A stretch of 64,000 bases of DNA from Vespula vulgaris (taxonomy: Eukaryota; Arthropoda; Insecta; Hymenoptera; Vespidae): contig NC_066599.1 in assembly GCF_905475345.1 (NCBI RefSeq), forward strand, positions 4,684,501 to 4,748,500, given 5' to 3'. The notes under the pieces are model-generated. The model was not told the origin of the DNA, made no database searches, and worked only from the letters and a program-made list of their open reading frames with translations. Positions 13,538-26,300 of this stretch are shown piece after piece (the first letter of the stretch is position 1; every line of letters begins with the position of its first letter). A program made the translations under genes and the position numbers.

Positions 13538-14255
13538 ATATATATATATTTAATGCATAAAAATTATTTTTAGGAGACGCCTCTCTTCGATACTGATACA
13601 GAGGAATCTGCTCCAGAAATAATAAAGAAACTTCCTCAGTTAATTCCTACTAAAGATGGAGAATTAACCAGGTAATAAAGATAAAAGAAAAAGGAAAAAA
13701 AATGAAAGAACGATAAAAATGATTTTGATTGGATTCATTCGTTTTTTCGTAGACTGGAAGTAAAGGTCAAAGGAAAGCCGAAACCAGAAGGAAAATGGTA
13801 CAAACAGGGAATGGAAATTGTATCATCTCAAGAATTCCAAATTGAAGAATTTGAAGATGGAACTTCGGTACTAACAATCGCAGAAACTTACCCGGATGAC
13901 ACCGGTGAAATCGTATTTGAAGCGCATAATCCACTTGGAGTATCCACCACAATGACATATTTGTCTGTAGAAGGTGATTATTATAGTCGAATCAAAGAGA
14001 TCGTTGACTTTTTGAAATATTTTTCAAAATTTGTTAATTTATATCCTAGTTCTTTTCAGCTCTGCGCTTGAAGTGGAATCATTATTGACCTTTTAATTAT
14101 CCTAAAAATCCTATCAGACTATCACAATAATTCGATTACACTGAACACTATTCACATCCTTTATGCACATTATTTTGATATTTCGTTCGTAGATAAATTC
14201 ATAGAAACTATCAAGCCCTTTGAGTCCCAACAAAGGTTTTCAAGCAAGGGTCGTT

Positions 14256-14300
<45 letters not shown>

Positions 14301-17300
14301 TTGTAGAATACTTTGCTCTATAACGAATTAATGCATAGCCATAATGCGTTCCTGCTTAAAATATTAGATTAAATAATTTTCAACCAGCATTGCTTTAAAT
14401 ATCTGGGACTGAAAGGGACCAAAACAATTACATTTGATATAATAATATATTCATTGTTAGGTATCCTTGGCACAAAAGAGTATAGGAAACCAGAATGGGT
14501 AACTCAAATGGAGGAAATGCAAGAAGCTCTTAAAGGTAAGAATCAAGAAAAAATGCATCAACTGGACTTGTCTAACTGCATGCTGAATGAAGCCGAGTAT
14601 AGTTTCTCGATCGATAGCCTGAACGATCATAGTACGAAAAAAACATATCTTCCGAAGAAAGATAGGTCAACGAGTATTAATGAAAGTACCTTGATGAAAA
14701 CCATCAACGATCATAGAAACACGATTGAAATTTCGAAGAAATTTTACATTTCCAAGAAATATTCGAAATCCATTGAAATGAAAAGCGATTTGGATAGCAT
14801 CTATTTGGAAAGCTCTGAATGTTCTATGAATGTGAAAACTATTTCACGAAATAATAAGGAAGAATGGAAAAGAAAGTTATCAAAAACTGATCCAGATTTT
14901 TCTGGATTCAGCGATGAATCCGAAACTCAAGTTAAAAACTTCAAATCTGATAAGAAACGTAGTAGAAAGGAAACGACTAATATATCCAAGTTATTTAACC
15001 CAACGATAAAAGAAGACAAGAAAGGAAAGTCTAATTCGTTAATTTCGAAAGTTAAACACGATAGTCTAGAAAAAATATCAAGCAAAGCTTGTAATCCACA
15101 AAAATTTAAAGTCAGTGTAACCAAAAGCGATATTCCTGAAAAATTAAAACATTCACCAGATAGATCTACAAAGACTAATGATTTATATAATATAAATATA
15201 AAGACGCGAGTATTATCACCATTGAGAGGCAAACATTCCAGCATTATAGATTCATCGACTAGATGCAATAAAGAGGTAAACAAACAGAGATCTAATAGAG
15301 TTGTATCCAAATCACACTCTCCATCGCCGACTAGATTATCTTCGTCACCTAAACAAATGTATAATGAGAAATCATTTGCCACTATTACACAAGTAACAAA
15401 TCAAGATAGCGATAAAATAAAAAGATGCGAAGTTCACGTCGATGAAGTTGTCATGGATAAAAATGTTAACGAAACAAAGGATATGAAAAAAGGTAAACTG
15501 AAAATCACATTAGACTTCGATGAATTTCCTCCGCCGAAATCGGAAAGAAAAATTCAAGGTCAACTCGGTTTAAACTCCGAGCGTACGACATTTTTAAACG
15601 TACCAGAAACAACGTTTTATTTATCGCCGATCGAAGAAAACAGCGAAGCATCGTCAACTAGCGGTCAAAATAAATTGGATGCTCGATTTTTCAAAACTGA
15701 TATACAAGAACCCCGTACAAGGAAAGAAGTAACGGACAACAATGTGAAGTACGAGCACTCAAGAAAATATCATACTTATCCGAAATCTAGAATACCAGTA
15801 CCAAGATGGTCCAAAGAACGTCACTTTGGAAACTTGACGTTGGATTCAAGGATGTATCCTTTAGAACCACGAGAAATTGAATTAGAAGCATTTCAGCAAT
15901 TACATACCGCGGATAGTCAAGAGGAATTACAAGAATTTTTGCTTCTCGAAAGTCAATGCAGTGGAAATCTTGGTTTAGCCAGTAACGTCTCCACATCCGA
16001 AGTATCATACGAACATCATAGTGAGGATGAAAGAGGGACAATGTCAGGTATATTCTTCTCATCACTAACACAAAGAAATATTAATTTCTATCTAATTACT
16101 TTTTGCACGATTTTTTGTGTGTATGTTTGTGTTTTTCGTCTAATCAGATTACTGACATTGGAATCATATCAATCACACGATCATCACAATTACAACCAGG
16201 TAAGGAATAAACATTAATAAAAATTATATATGACCTTGAATATTTTCATATAAACAACGTACTTTGATTACAGCCACGCAATCCATACCACGATTTATTC
16301 AAGAAATAACAGACGCTTATGTAAATGAAGGAGAAAAAGTTGTGTTCGAATGCATATATTCCGGTAATCCTGCTCCAGGTAATAACTTTATAATCAAAAA
16401 ATAATTAAAAAAAAAATTCTCATTTTTATTAACAATACAAATCATTTTGAAACGCAGACGTTGTTTGGTACAAAAATGACAAATTGATAATGAATACGGA
16501 TAATATCAAAGTCCGTATCCTGGACAACGAGAAAAAAACTTCGCTAACTATTTTGAAAGCTAACCGAGAAGACGAAGCTATTTACGTTTGTAAAGCTACA
16601 AGTGAAATTGGTCTGACGATAACAAAGGCCAAATTACGCGTGACTGGTAAAGCTTATTGATCGATAGATCTAAAAAATCTATAAAATTCATAATAATCGT
16701 GAAAAGTTAATAACGAGTTATTTACAGGCACTGGAAGCGACTGGAGACCGATGTCGGAGGATGAAGCTGAAGAAGTGGTGGAAGTTAAACAGAAGAAAGA
16801 AATACACAGAAAGAAGAAACCGGAATTGAAAAAGGCAAAAGAACAGAAAGAAAAAGTCAAGACTGAACGTGTAAAAGTCGATAAGAAAGAGATCGTTAAA
16901 GAGCAGCCGATAAGCAAAGAACAGCCTGAAGATAAGTGAGTATAGTATCTTAATAAAAAAATTCTCTAAAACCATTAAATCCTTGATTTCATTATCTTTA
17001 TATTGTTATTCCTTTAGGAAAATTGCCGATATCGAAGAAACCCAAATACTTGAAAGTGCAACGACTTTCGAAGAGAAGACAAAAGAGGTAATAAAATACA
17101 TCGTTAAAACAAAACTCGTTACAGATAAGAGGGATTTATTAAACGCGAAATATCATTTTCGCTCTTATATATAGGTTTCTCGGGCTAAGAAAATCGTCCC
17201 TATTCAAGAACCCGTGATAATCGAAGCTACGCCTTCGTTGAAGAAGATCGATGACCGGAAACCACGAGAAATGACATCGACTAAAGAAAAAGCAAAGCCG

Positions 17301-20300
17301 ATAATCGAGGAACGTGAAAGTACGGTAGTTTCGGAAATAAGACCAGAAGATGTTGCTACCGATTTCAAAGTGGAGAAAACGGTCGATCGTGCGAGCGAGG
17401 TAACGTCAGAGGTATTGGAGACATTATCTGTGTCGGAAGTTCGTACGGAAAGCGATCTTCAAGAGATCAAGCGAACGGAGACGAAGCAAAAGAAAGCGAA
17501 GAAGGTGATTGGTCATGGACAGGTGGAAATAACGCAGGTAAAAACCGAAGAAATCGTCGAAGAGAAACCAAAGAAAAAGAAGAAAGGTGAAAAGACAAGA
17601 ATTCGCGAAGAGATAACGGTGGAAGAAATCCTCGAGAAAGAAAGAGAGCACATTGCGCGAGAAGTTGAGGAGATCCTTGAAGTTCTTCAGGCTAAGGAAT
17701 TCGGACCCGGTGAAAGTCCTCTACGTGAATTGGCTACCATCGGTTATCTCGTACGACAGGGTGTATCGGTTACAGAAATAAATGAGAGTCTCTACACCAC
17801 CGACAAGTTTCCAGCCTTGAGAACTCCGGATGCACAAAACGCTTTAGTCCAATTAGTTGAACGCGAAGGTCATGGGCCTCTTATCAGTCAAGTATTAACC
17901 GAGGAAACGACTACCGACGAGAGCATTGTAGCTGCAACTATTGGCTTCAGGGCTTTTATGAGAATGATCGAATTGCAACATGCCACGGTGGAGGAGGTCA
18001 TTACGCACTTCGTACCCGAAGACTTCCGTCCACGTGCTTGGGAAGTCACAGAAGTGGCTGAGGTACGGCTTAGAAAGCCAGGATGATTTCCTTTTTATTT
18101 CTTTTTTTTTTTTTTAACGTCCCTATCCTAACATTGAGATCTCTTTTTCGATCATTATAATGAAATGCCTTCAGGTTGAAACCGAGCAACGCGTTATGGA
18201 AAGAATCGATGCCGTCCATAAGACAGAAGTCCATATCATGGGTAAGTCGAGATTGCGTGGTGTGTGATATTTTTAACAAACAATTCAAAATTACATCGAA
18301 CTGTAAATGGCTGTCAACAATTTGATTTTTCCAATTTACTTGAGTGGTGGCTTAGCATAAGCGTTTATTATTTATGAATTCTGTTTAATTATTATTATAA
18401 TTACGCCAGACCTAGGTGTATTGAATTAAATTAAGCATTAATAATTTTGATATTATAGAGCAATGCTTCCTAACGTGAAAAGAAATATTTGACATTGTTT
18501 TTTTTTTTTTATACATTGTACAATATTTATCATCGCTGAATAAACATTATTTTTCATATCTGTGCCATAACTTATCTGCATTTTGTTTGTTTGTTCATTT
18601 TCTCTTCCCAAAATGCAACAGCAACGACGAACATTTTTGATTACAGAAAGAAGAGACGAAAGGAAAGCCATTCACGTGCAGGATATTCAAGAAATTAAAG
18701 GTTTGATAGAACGAGTTACGATGCATGGGTTAATTAATAATATCTATATTTGATGAATGAATAGATAAATTATTCATTAGTTACACCGTAATTTCTCATT
18801 CTTCGTGTAATTGATATCACGACTATTATTACGAATAATCGAAAAGTAATTATAATTATTAAAGTTTGGACGATTATGGTATTAATTTTACTATCGATAC
18901 ATCATATTTTATCCATCATACGTATCTCTTTAAAAAAAAAAAGGAAAAGAAAAGAGAAAAGATGGATTTATTTTTTATGAAATAAAAATAGTAACATTCA
19001 CGAATCATTTATTAACCAGTTAAACAGAAAATTGCAGCCATTTAACGATATGCTTTCTACGTTTGATCTTTTTATTCTTTCAGATGCATGAAGCTTTACT
19101 TGATCGAATCAAAATAGCAGTGCAATTGATTTCTGCTTAAGCCGCTATGCTTTCCACGCGCAGTAACCTCTATATCCACATTTTAATTATCTCCCAAAAC
19201 CATATCCCCAATCACGCCTCGAGTATTGCAGCTTTAAAATCAGAGCTTCGTCATGCTGAGACATAAATCGATGTAAGTAGTGAATGCAATCGTTAATAAT
19301 TATCAGTGCTTTTTAGTGATTTTTTTCATGAATTTCTTTAATTCTAAACTTAACTTGCAACGTAATATACTATTATATTACACGCAAGTGTTCCTATAAA
19401 AAAACAAAAAAATCCAGAAATATCATTCCGAAGTGATAATTACTCCGAAATTATTACGTATTAAGTTATATATTCACAGCATCTGGTGTGTTTTTTCTAT
19501 GATAGTATTGATTAAATGAAATAAATAATTAGCGAGCGTTAATAGCAAGGATAATTTGCAAATAACTGTGTAATATATAACATTCATATTATTTCGTTGG
19601 TGTCTATGTTGGTTTGACTTCTTTAAGAACTATCATCTTTTCTTTCTACACAATCTTCTATTTCTACACTTACATCACCTGTTTCTCAAGCAACGCATGA
19701 CACATGCCTGTACATGAATGACACAGCACAATATTCCAAAAATGTCGTAATATCATTGAAAACTAAACTCGGCAATTTCATCAAATTCGAACAAATAATC
19801 ACAATATTCTTAAATACATAAAAATATATTTCGAAACAAAAAAATACGACATCGTTGGAAGACGATTAAACAGCATAAAACACAAATTACTCATTTTTGT
19901 TCGTTTTTACTGTTCGTTGAATTTTTTTTTAGCTCGTGTAGGTTGTATCCCGTTTCGTTGAAGCACGATCTTGTATGAGAAAGATTTATTTTACATGAAC
20001 CATGTCCACGATATGCTACTATTTGCAAACACATCAATTTATATTATTTATAGAAAAAGATTAGTAATTTTTCCAAAAAAAAAACACAAGTATGACTCAT
20101 GTAAAATGGATCGAAAGCGTTTTTAGCATAACTATCTGATTCGTCGCATGAAATCTGCAAGAGTGTATATATAGGTAAAAGTAGGCGGAAGGAAGAAGTT
20201 ACTAAAGCTAGTAAAAAAAAAAAGCAGAAGTAGCGGTAACACTTGAAACACATCGCGTCTTACACAAAAAATCTCACATACTTTCCGCAGAATACGAGGA

Positions 20301-23300
20301 CACACGGCAGGCACACACAACACTACGCAAGCGAAAAGATAGAAAACCAAAGGATCGCATTGAAGATAAACCGCAGGATAGGGATGAGGGGGTTCAGGTA
20401 GTAGAAATCGAGGAAATCCAAGAGATTGAAAAGGAGAAGAAGAAAGAGGATATAAAGGACATAGAAGAAGAAATTATTGTCATTGAAAGGGATTCAAAGG
20501 GCAGACTGATTCCAAAAGAAGTAGATATTGTGAAAAAAGTAAAAGAGAAAAAAGAGGAAGAGGAAAAAGAGATAGAAGAAAAGGTAATAGAGGAGGAAAT
20601 AATTCGCAAGCGTAAACAATTGAAAGCAAAGAGACCAGCTACCGGTGAGGACGAAATTCAATTTGAAGAAGTAGAAGAATTCGAAATCAAACGAGATAAA
20701 TTCATGCCTTCTGTCGTATTAAACGTACCTGGTCAACTTCATGAAGTAGTTCCTTTCAGTCGTACCGTTGAACAAGCTCCTGGTAAACCCAAAGTCGAGA
20801 AAGCTCAACTAGCTGTGGATACGGTTAGTGCTCTAACAGAACATCTACAACCTGTACAAGAAAAAGAAATTGATAGCATTGATGTTAAAAAACCAATTGG
20901 ACAAAAAGCATCAGTTTCAATTTCAACCGTGGAACCTTACTCTATCACGGAAACTAATACTCAGGCTACGGCTAGCGAATTTGTAGATACATTTAAACCA
21001 AGTACTTATGCGGCGACTCCAGGCGTTACACCGTCCGAAAGTTTGGTAGTAAGCGAAATATTAACTAACGATGCCGATTTATCTGATCTTACGTTGAGTA
21101 AACCAGAAGTTTCGAGAAGAGCCGATACTAGTTTGACGTTACAAGAAGCTGCAACGATTTCTGAAACAATAATTAGTCAGAACGAAGTACCTACGGAAGA
21201 TTTTATTTCGCCACTCGCGGTGAAAGCCGAGGATAATTTCTTGCCTCAAGTAGGACTTTCCGTCTACGAGGTTCAAGAAGGTTTAGTAGAAGACAAACTC
21301 GTACCTATCAAAACTATTCCTACAAAACCTAGGGTGAACGTTACCGCTACCGAACCATTGATCATAGAAGAAGTTTGTGTCGAAGATAAACCTGGAAAAT
21401 ATTATCCAGAACTGATAGTACCTACAGAGGTCGCAACACAATCGGTCATTGCACAGAGGCAAAGAATTACAGAAGAATTACATGCTCCTGAAAAGGAGGG
21501 TGAGTATGTGCCAGGTAAATTGCCACCTAGTCAAAAAGCTAAGATCGGTATTTCTTATGACAATGAGACCGCTATCGTTCAGCAAAATCTAATTCAGGAA
21601 AGCGAGGGTATTTTTGTTCCCGATCGAAAAGCAGATACTTTCGAAGCAACGGATAAAATCACTTTGTTGGAAGGAGTCACAGTATCTACCGTTGATACAC
21701 AACAGAGAGAAACAGATCTAAAAGTAGAAGAAAGTAAAACTGTACAAGCGGATCTGAGCATTATCGAAATTACTTCGGCTACGACAGTCGAAACAATTAC
21801 TTCCGAAAAAGAACAAGATTATCAGCCAGATGAAAAGCCAGCTACTAAACTTGCTGAAACATCAATCTCTACGTTAGAAATTGGTTCTGTCATGAGCACG
21901 ATGGTACAAGAATCAGAGGGACCATACACTAGCGATCACAAACCGACAGCAATTTTAGCGGAAACTTCGATTAGACCAGAAGAATATTTACAGGTATCTC
22001 AAGTTCAAACAGCTGATTACCCATCAGATTTTAAAGATGAGTTAAAATACGTATCGGAAAGTGGCAGCGTATCTGTGGAGTTAATAGAAGCTAAAATGAT
22101 ACACGAGACTCTTGCGCACGATAAGGAATCCAAGTTGGAAGAAGCTGTAAAGCCTGAAGAACGTACAGTTGCAACATCATATGATGCAATGCGGGGCATA
22201 GAAGTATTCCAAACCACTTCGGTAGAAAAGGAAACTGATTTGAAGATATTCGAATTACCAGAGTCTCATCGCGGTAAAACTGTACCAACTCATCCAGTTG
22301 TATCTCTACAAATTGAGGAAACTCATCCTGAAGGTAACGTAGGTGAAGTTATCAAAGAAGTTCCATCATCGGCAGTAGCTGCAGTTGGCGCAGTAAGCTT
22401 GCAGGAAACAGTAGTAAAAGAAACAATTCCGGCTGAAGGATTAACTCCGGTAAAAGAAGACAAAGTTGTTGATATGAAAAAAGCTGAAGTAGCAATCGAT
22501 GAAATCGAAAGCGTTCATACAACCATGGTCATAACTAGTGAAAAAGAAGCTGAATACACTACAATATCTGATGTCAAAGGCGCATTTGCTACAACAGATT
22601 TTATAACACATAACGCTCCTATATCACAGGAAATAAGAACCGAATCCCCTACTAATGAATTCGTTCCACAGGAGAGACCCGCTTCAAGAACAGCTGAAGA
22701 ATCTCGAATTCCTCTGGAAAGTATTTACGTAGCGATACAAGAAACTGCGGAGAAAGAGGATATTTATAATGCCGATGTAAAACCAGAACAGAAAGTTGCA
22801 AATGTAGATTATACTGAAGCGAAAAGTGGATTAAGCATTCTCGAGATCGTTACGCACGATAAAGAGATGACATATGCTCCTATGGAGAAACCTAAGGATT
22901 ATATCGTTCAAACATCCATAACAGGTCATACCATAGCATCACAATCAGAAACTTTAATACAACAATCCACTGGTTCTATAATTGACGAGACTCCCAAAAC
23001 AGGAAAGGCAATTCAGCAGCAAGAGACTCTAGAAGAACTGATTGTAACAGAAACGAACATAGCGGAAACAGAAAAACTAAGAGATATAGACGTACGTCCT
23101 ATCGAACAAAGCGCAGATATAGAATTTTGTACAAGGCCGGATACATTAATGGTTAGTGAAATTACGACCATGTTAAACGAAGAAAAGTTAACGATCGAAG
23201 AAGTACCAAAAGAGCGTAAAATAGCTATGAACATCAGCGCCGCGCACGAAGTAGCAGAAATGCAAGAAACTATTATTGCTAGTAACATTAATATTCTTAA

Positions 23301-26300
23301 GGAAGAAAAACCGAAAGAAGAAAGTGCAACTCAAAAACAAAGTGGGTTAAATATCGTACAACAAACTGAAATATCAGTGTCGGAAAAAGAATCACCATTA
23401 CAAGTGGACCTGAAACCAGAAAGCAAAAAAGTTGGAGTGACTTTTGAAGAAGGAGAGGGTCTTGAAATCGCCATGATACATCCTGAAGAAAAAGAAGGAG
23501 AATTTACTAAGGATTCTAAACCAAAAGGTGTGGAAGCAAACGTAGATATTATCACACAAAATGTGGCATCTAAATTCGAAATAATAAGCGATACTGATTT
23601 GTCCCAATTACCGATTGAACCTGCCAAAACCGCACAGTCGCAAACAACCTTTTTACCGTTTGAAACTACCATTTCTGAACAAGTTGAAACCATAGAAAAA
23701 GAAGCTCCATTGTCTGAAATTCAACCATCTGATAGAAAAGCTAATCTGGAATTTATAATGGGCGAGAGTGTAATTGTTTCTTCGGTAATTCCTGGAGATA
23801 AGGAAAGCACTTTACCCAAAGAAGAAAAGCCAGAATCAAAATCTGTAATGCTCGATATACCCACACACGTGGTAGCTCAAACAAGTGAAACAACTGCTAC
23901 AGATAACATTGCTGATTTCAAAAAAGAAGAAGTACTTTCTGCTACAGCTACAACAGATCACATTACTTTCCGTAGTTTAATCACGTCGGAAATATCAACC
24001 GGTGATTTAGAACAACCTCTTCCAACGTTCATCAAACCAGAGAATAAAAAAGTTAATATTACTTTCGACGAAGATTACGGAGTCAGTATATTAGAAACTA
24101 TAACATCTGATAAAGAAAAGGATTATACACCGGCAGCACCTATCGAAGGTGAGAAAGCAGTAGCTGCTTTCGATGCTCATAAAGTTGCTCAACAGATAGA
24201 AATTACAACAGCCACTCATCCAGGAATTTTAGATATTTCAGCTCTTACTACTGCAGCCGCCAAGGAAGAACATTTACCCTTTGAAAGTATTATTCAGATC
24301 GAAACAATTATCTCAGAGACTGAGAAAAAATTTCAAGAAAAACCTGTTATAGGTAATAAAGCGGAAGTAGGAATAAATGAATTATTTTCTGTAACAGAAA
24401 GTACAGAAATTGCGGCACACAAAGAAGCTATTCTTGAAATTCCTGAGAAACCAGTCGAAAAGAAGGCTGGTATTCAAATAGTTGGTCATCCAATCGCTGA
24501 AAAAGAAGAAATTACTGTAGATCTGAGTGTGGGAAAAGTTGAAGATTCAAAAGCATTATCAGTTATTGCAACACCTTCGAATGTTCCTTTGGAAACAATA
24601 GTAACATCAGAGATACAAGCAACTGAATCTGAAGCACCATTCTCCAGAGATAAATTACCTATTCAAGCAACAGCAGATCTAGCTCTAGTAGAGGAAAAAA
24701 GTATACAAATATCTACAGTTATTACCGAAGATAAAGAAAGTGAATACAAGCCAGGAGAAATTCCTGAAGTTAGAAAAGCAGGAAAAACTTATGCGGAGGG
24801 TCATGCGGTAGCTGAAACGATGATACAAATTGTAGACTATACTACCGCAGAATTAATTAAAGAAAAACTATCTACGTCAACGGTGAAATCGGAACACATA
24901 CCTTTGATACCGCTAATCGAATCACAACCAACCGTTCAAGAAAGTGAAGATCAATTCTTACCAACATTAATACCAGAAAATAAAACTGCGAACGTAGGTT
25001 TAGAATATGATAGAACAAGTGTCACCATATCTCAAGTGACAACCGTTGAAAAAGAATCTATTTATGTGCCTGAAGAACAACCATCGAAGCATTCAGCTTT
25101 TCCTGGAATAGATTTAATTCATGGAATCGCAGAAACAACTACGATAACTACTGAAGATTCCATTGGTGAAGTCCATATAAAGAAACCAGATGCAAAAACT
25201 GCAATCGCTACACAGGAAATGCAACAAAGTTTATTAATAACTCAGGATATCCCTCAAGATCAAGAAGCACCCTTCGAAGGAAAATTCAAACCAACGCCTC
25301 ACGAAATTCATACGTCTATAGAAGAAGGTAAACGCGTTACAACTGTTATGGAAGTCAATATATCGGACAAAGAAGATACCCTTACCACTTTTCGAGATAG
25401 AAGTCAAGAAGCTATGCCAGTTATTACTACAGGACACGAAGTTGCTGAAAAGATTGAAATTGTAACTGATTTGAGCACAGGTAAATTGGACATAATTAAA
25501 GCGCCATCAGCAACCGCTCACATCGAGCAAAAGCCTTACGAAACGATTCAATTGACTGAAGAGATTTTAGGCGAGAAAGAAATAGACAGTGTAGAGAAAG
25601 TGCCATTAACATCGACTAAAGCACGTGTTGCTCTAGATGATAATAGATTCATAGCAATCACAGAAACTACTATTACACAAGACGTGGAATCAGAACTTCT
25701 TCTGGAAAAGAAGCCTTCAGAAAAAATGGCAATACCTATGTTAGATGCTAAAGAAGTTGCGGAACATCTTGAAGTCAACTTGCGTGAAGGTCTTGGTACA
25801 TTACCCAAAGCAACTAAACCAGCTGTATCGGAAGCACATTCTACTCAATCTATTTTAGAATCTATAAAGATCAACGAAACAATTCCCCAAGAACAAAGTG
25901 CTGTATTTTCAGATAAATTAGAATTCGATAAACATAGTGCGGAAATTGGTTTTGTCGAAGAAAAAAGTATAATAATTGACACTGTATTAACACAAGATAA
26001 GGAAGATATCATGACAATACCAGAATATACGCATAGTACTGCACAAGTGAAATTAACGAAAATTGGAATGGATGTTGCTGAAACATCGGAATTGTTAATA
26101 GAACAAAGTACTGGTTCTGTGAAACCATTTGAGAAAACTGAAGTGAAAGCCCACTCAAAACAAGATACATTAGAGCCACTAATTATTGAAGATATTCCTA
26201 GCGCAGAAAGTGAAGGTTTCTTCGATAAATATCCTAAAACAATTTCTAGTACCGCCAATACCGTATTTGAAGAGGGTCACAGTATTTCGGTTACCGAAGT

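Noticed and set aside
16048..16217. Direct read-through of the extended exon to 16200
   Set aside because: Joining 16200 to the Ig exon at 16274 gives a stop after eleven codons, while 16047 to 16274 restores the Ig domain.
19082..19140. A possible exon after ttctttcag in the intron before exon 15
   Set aside because: In the required phase it reads a stop at once (GCA TGA), and the flanking exons join in frame without it.
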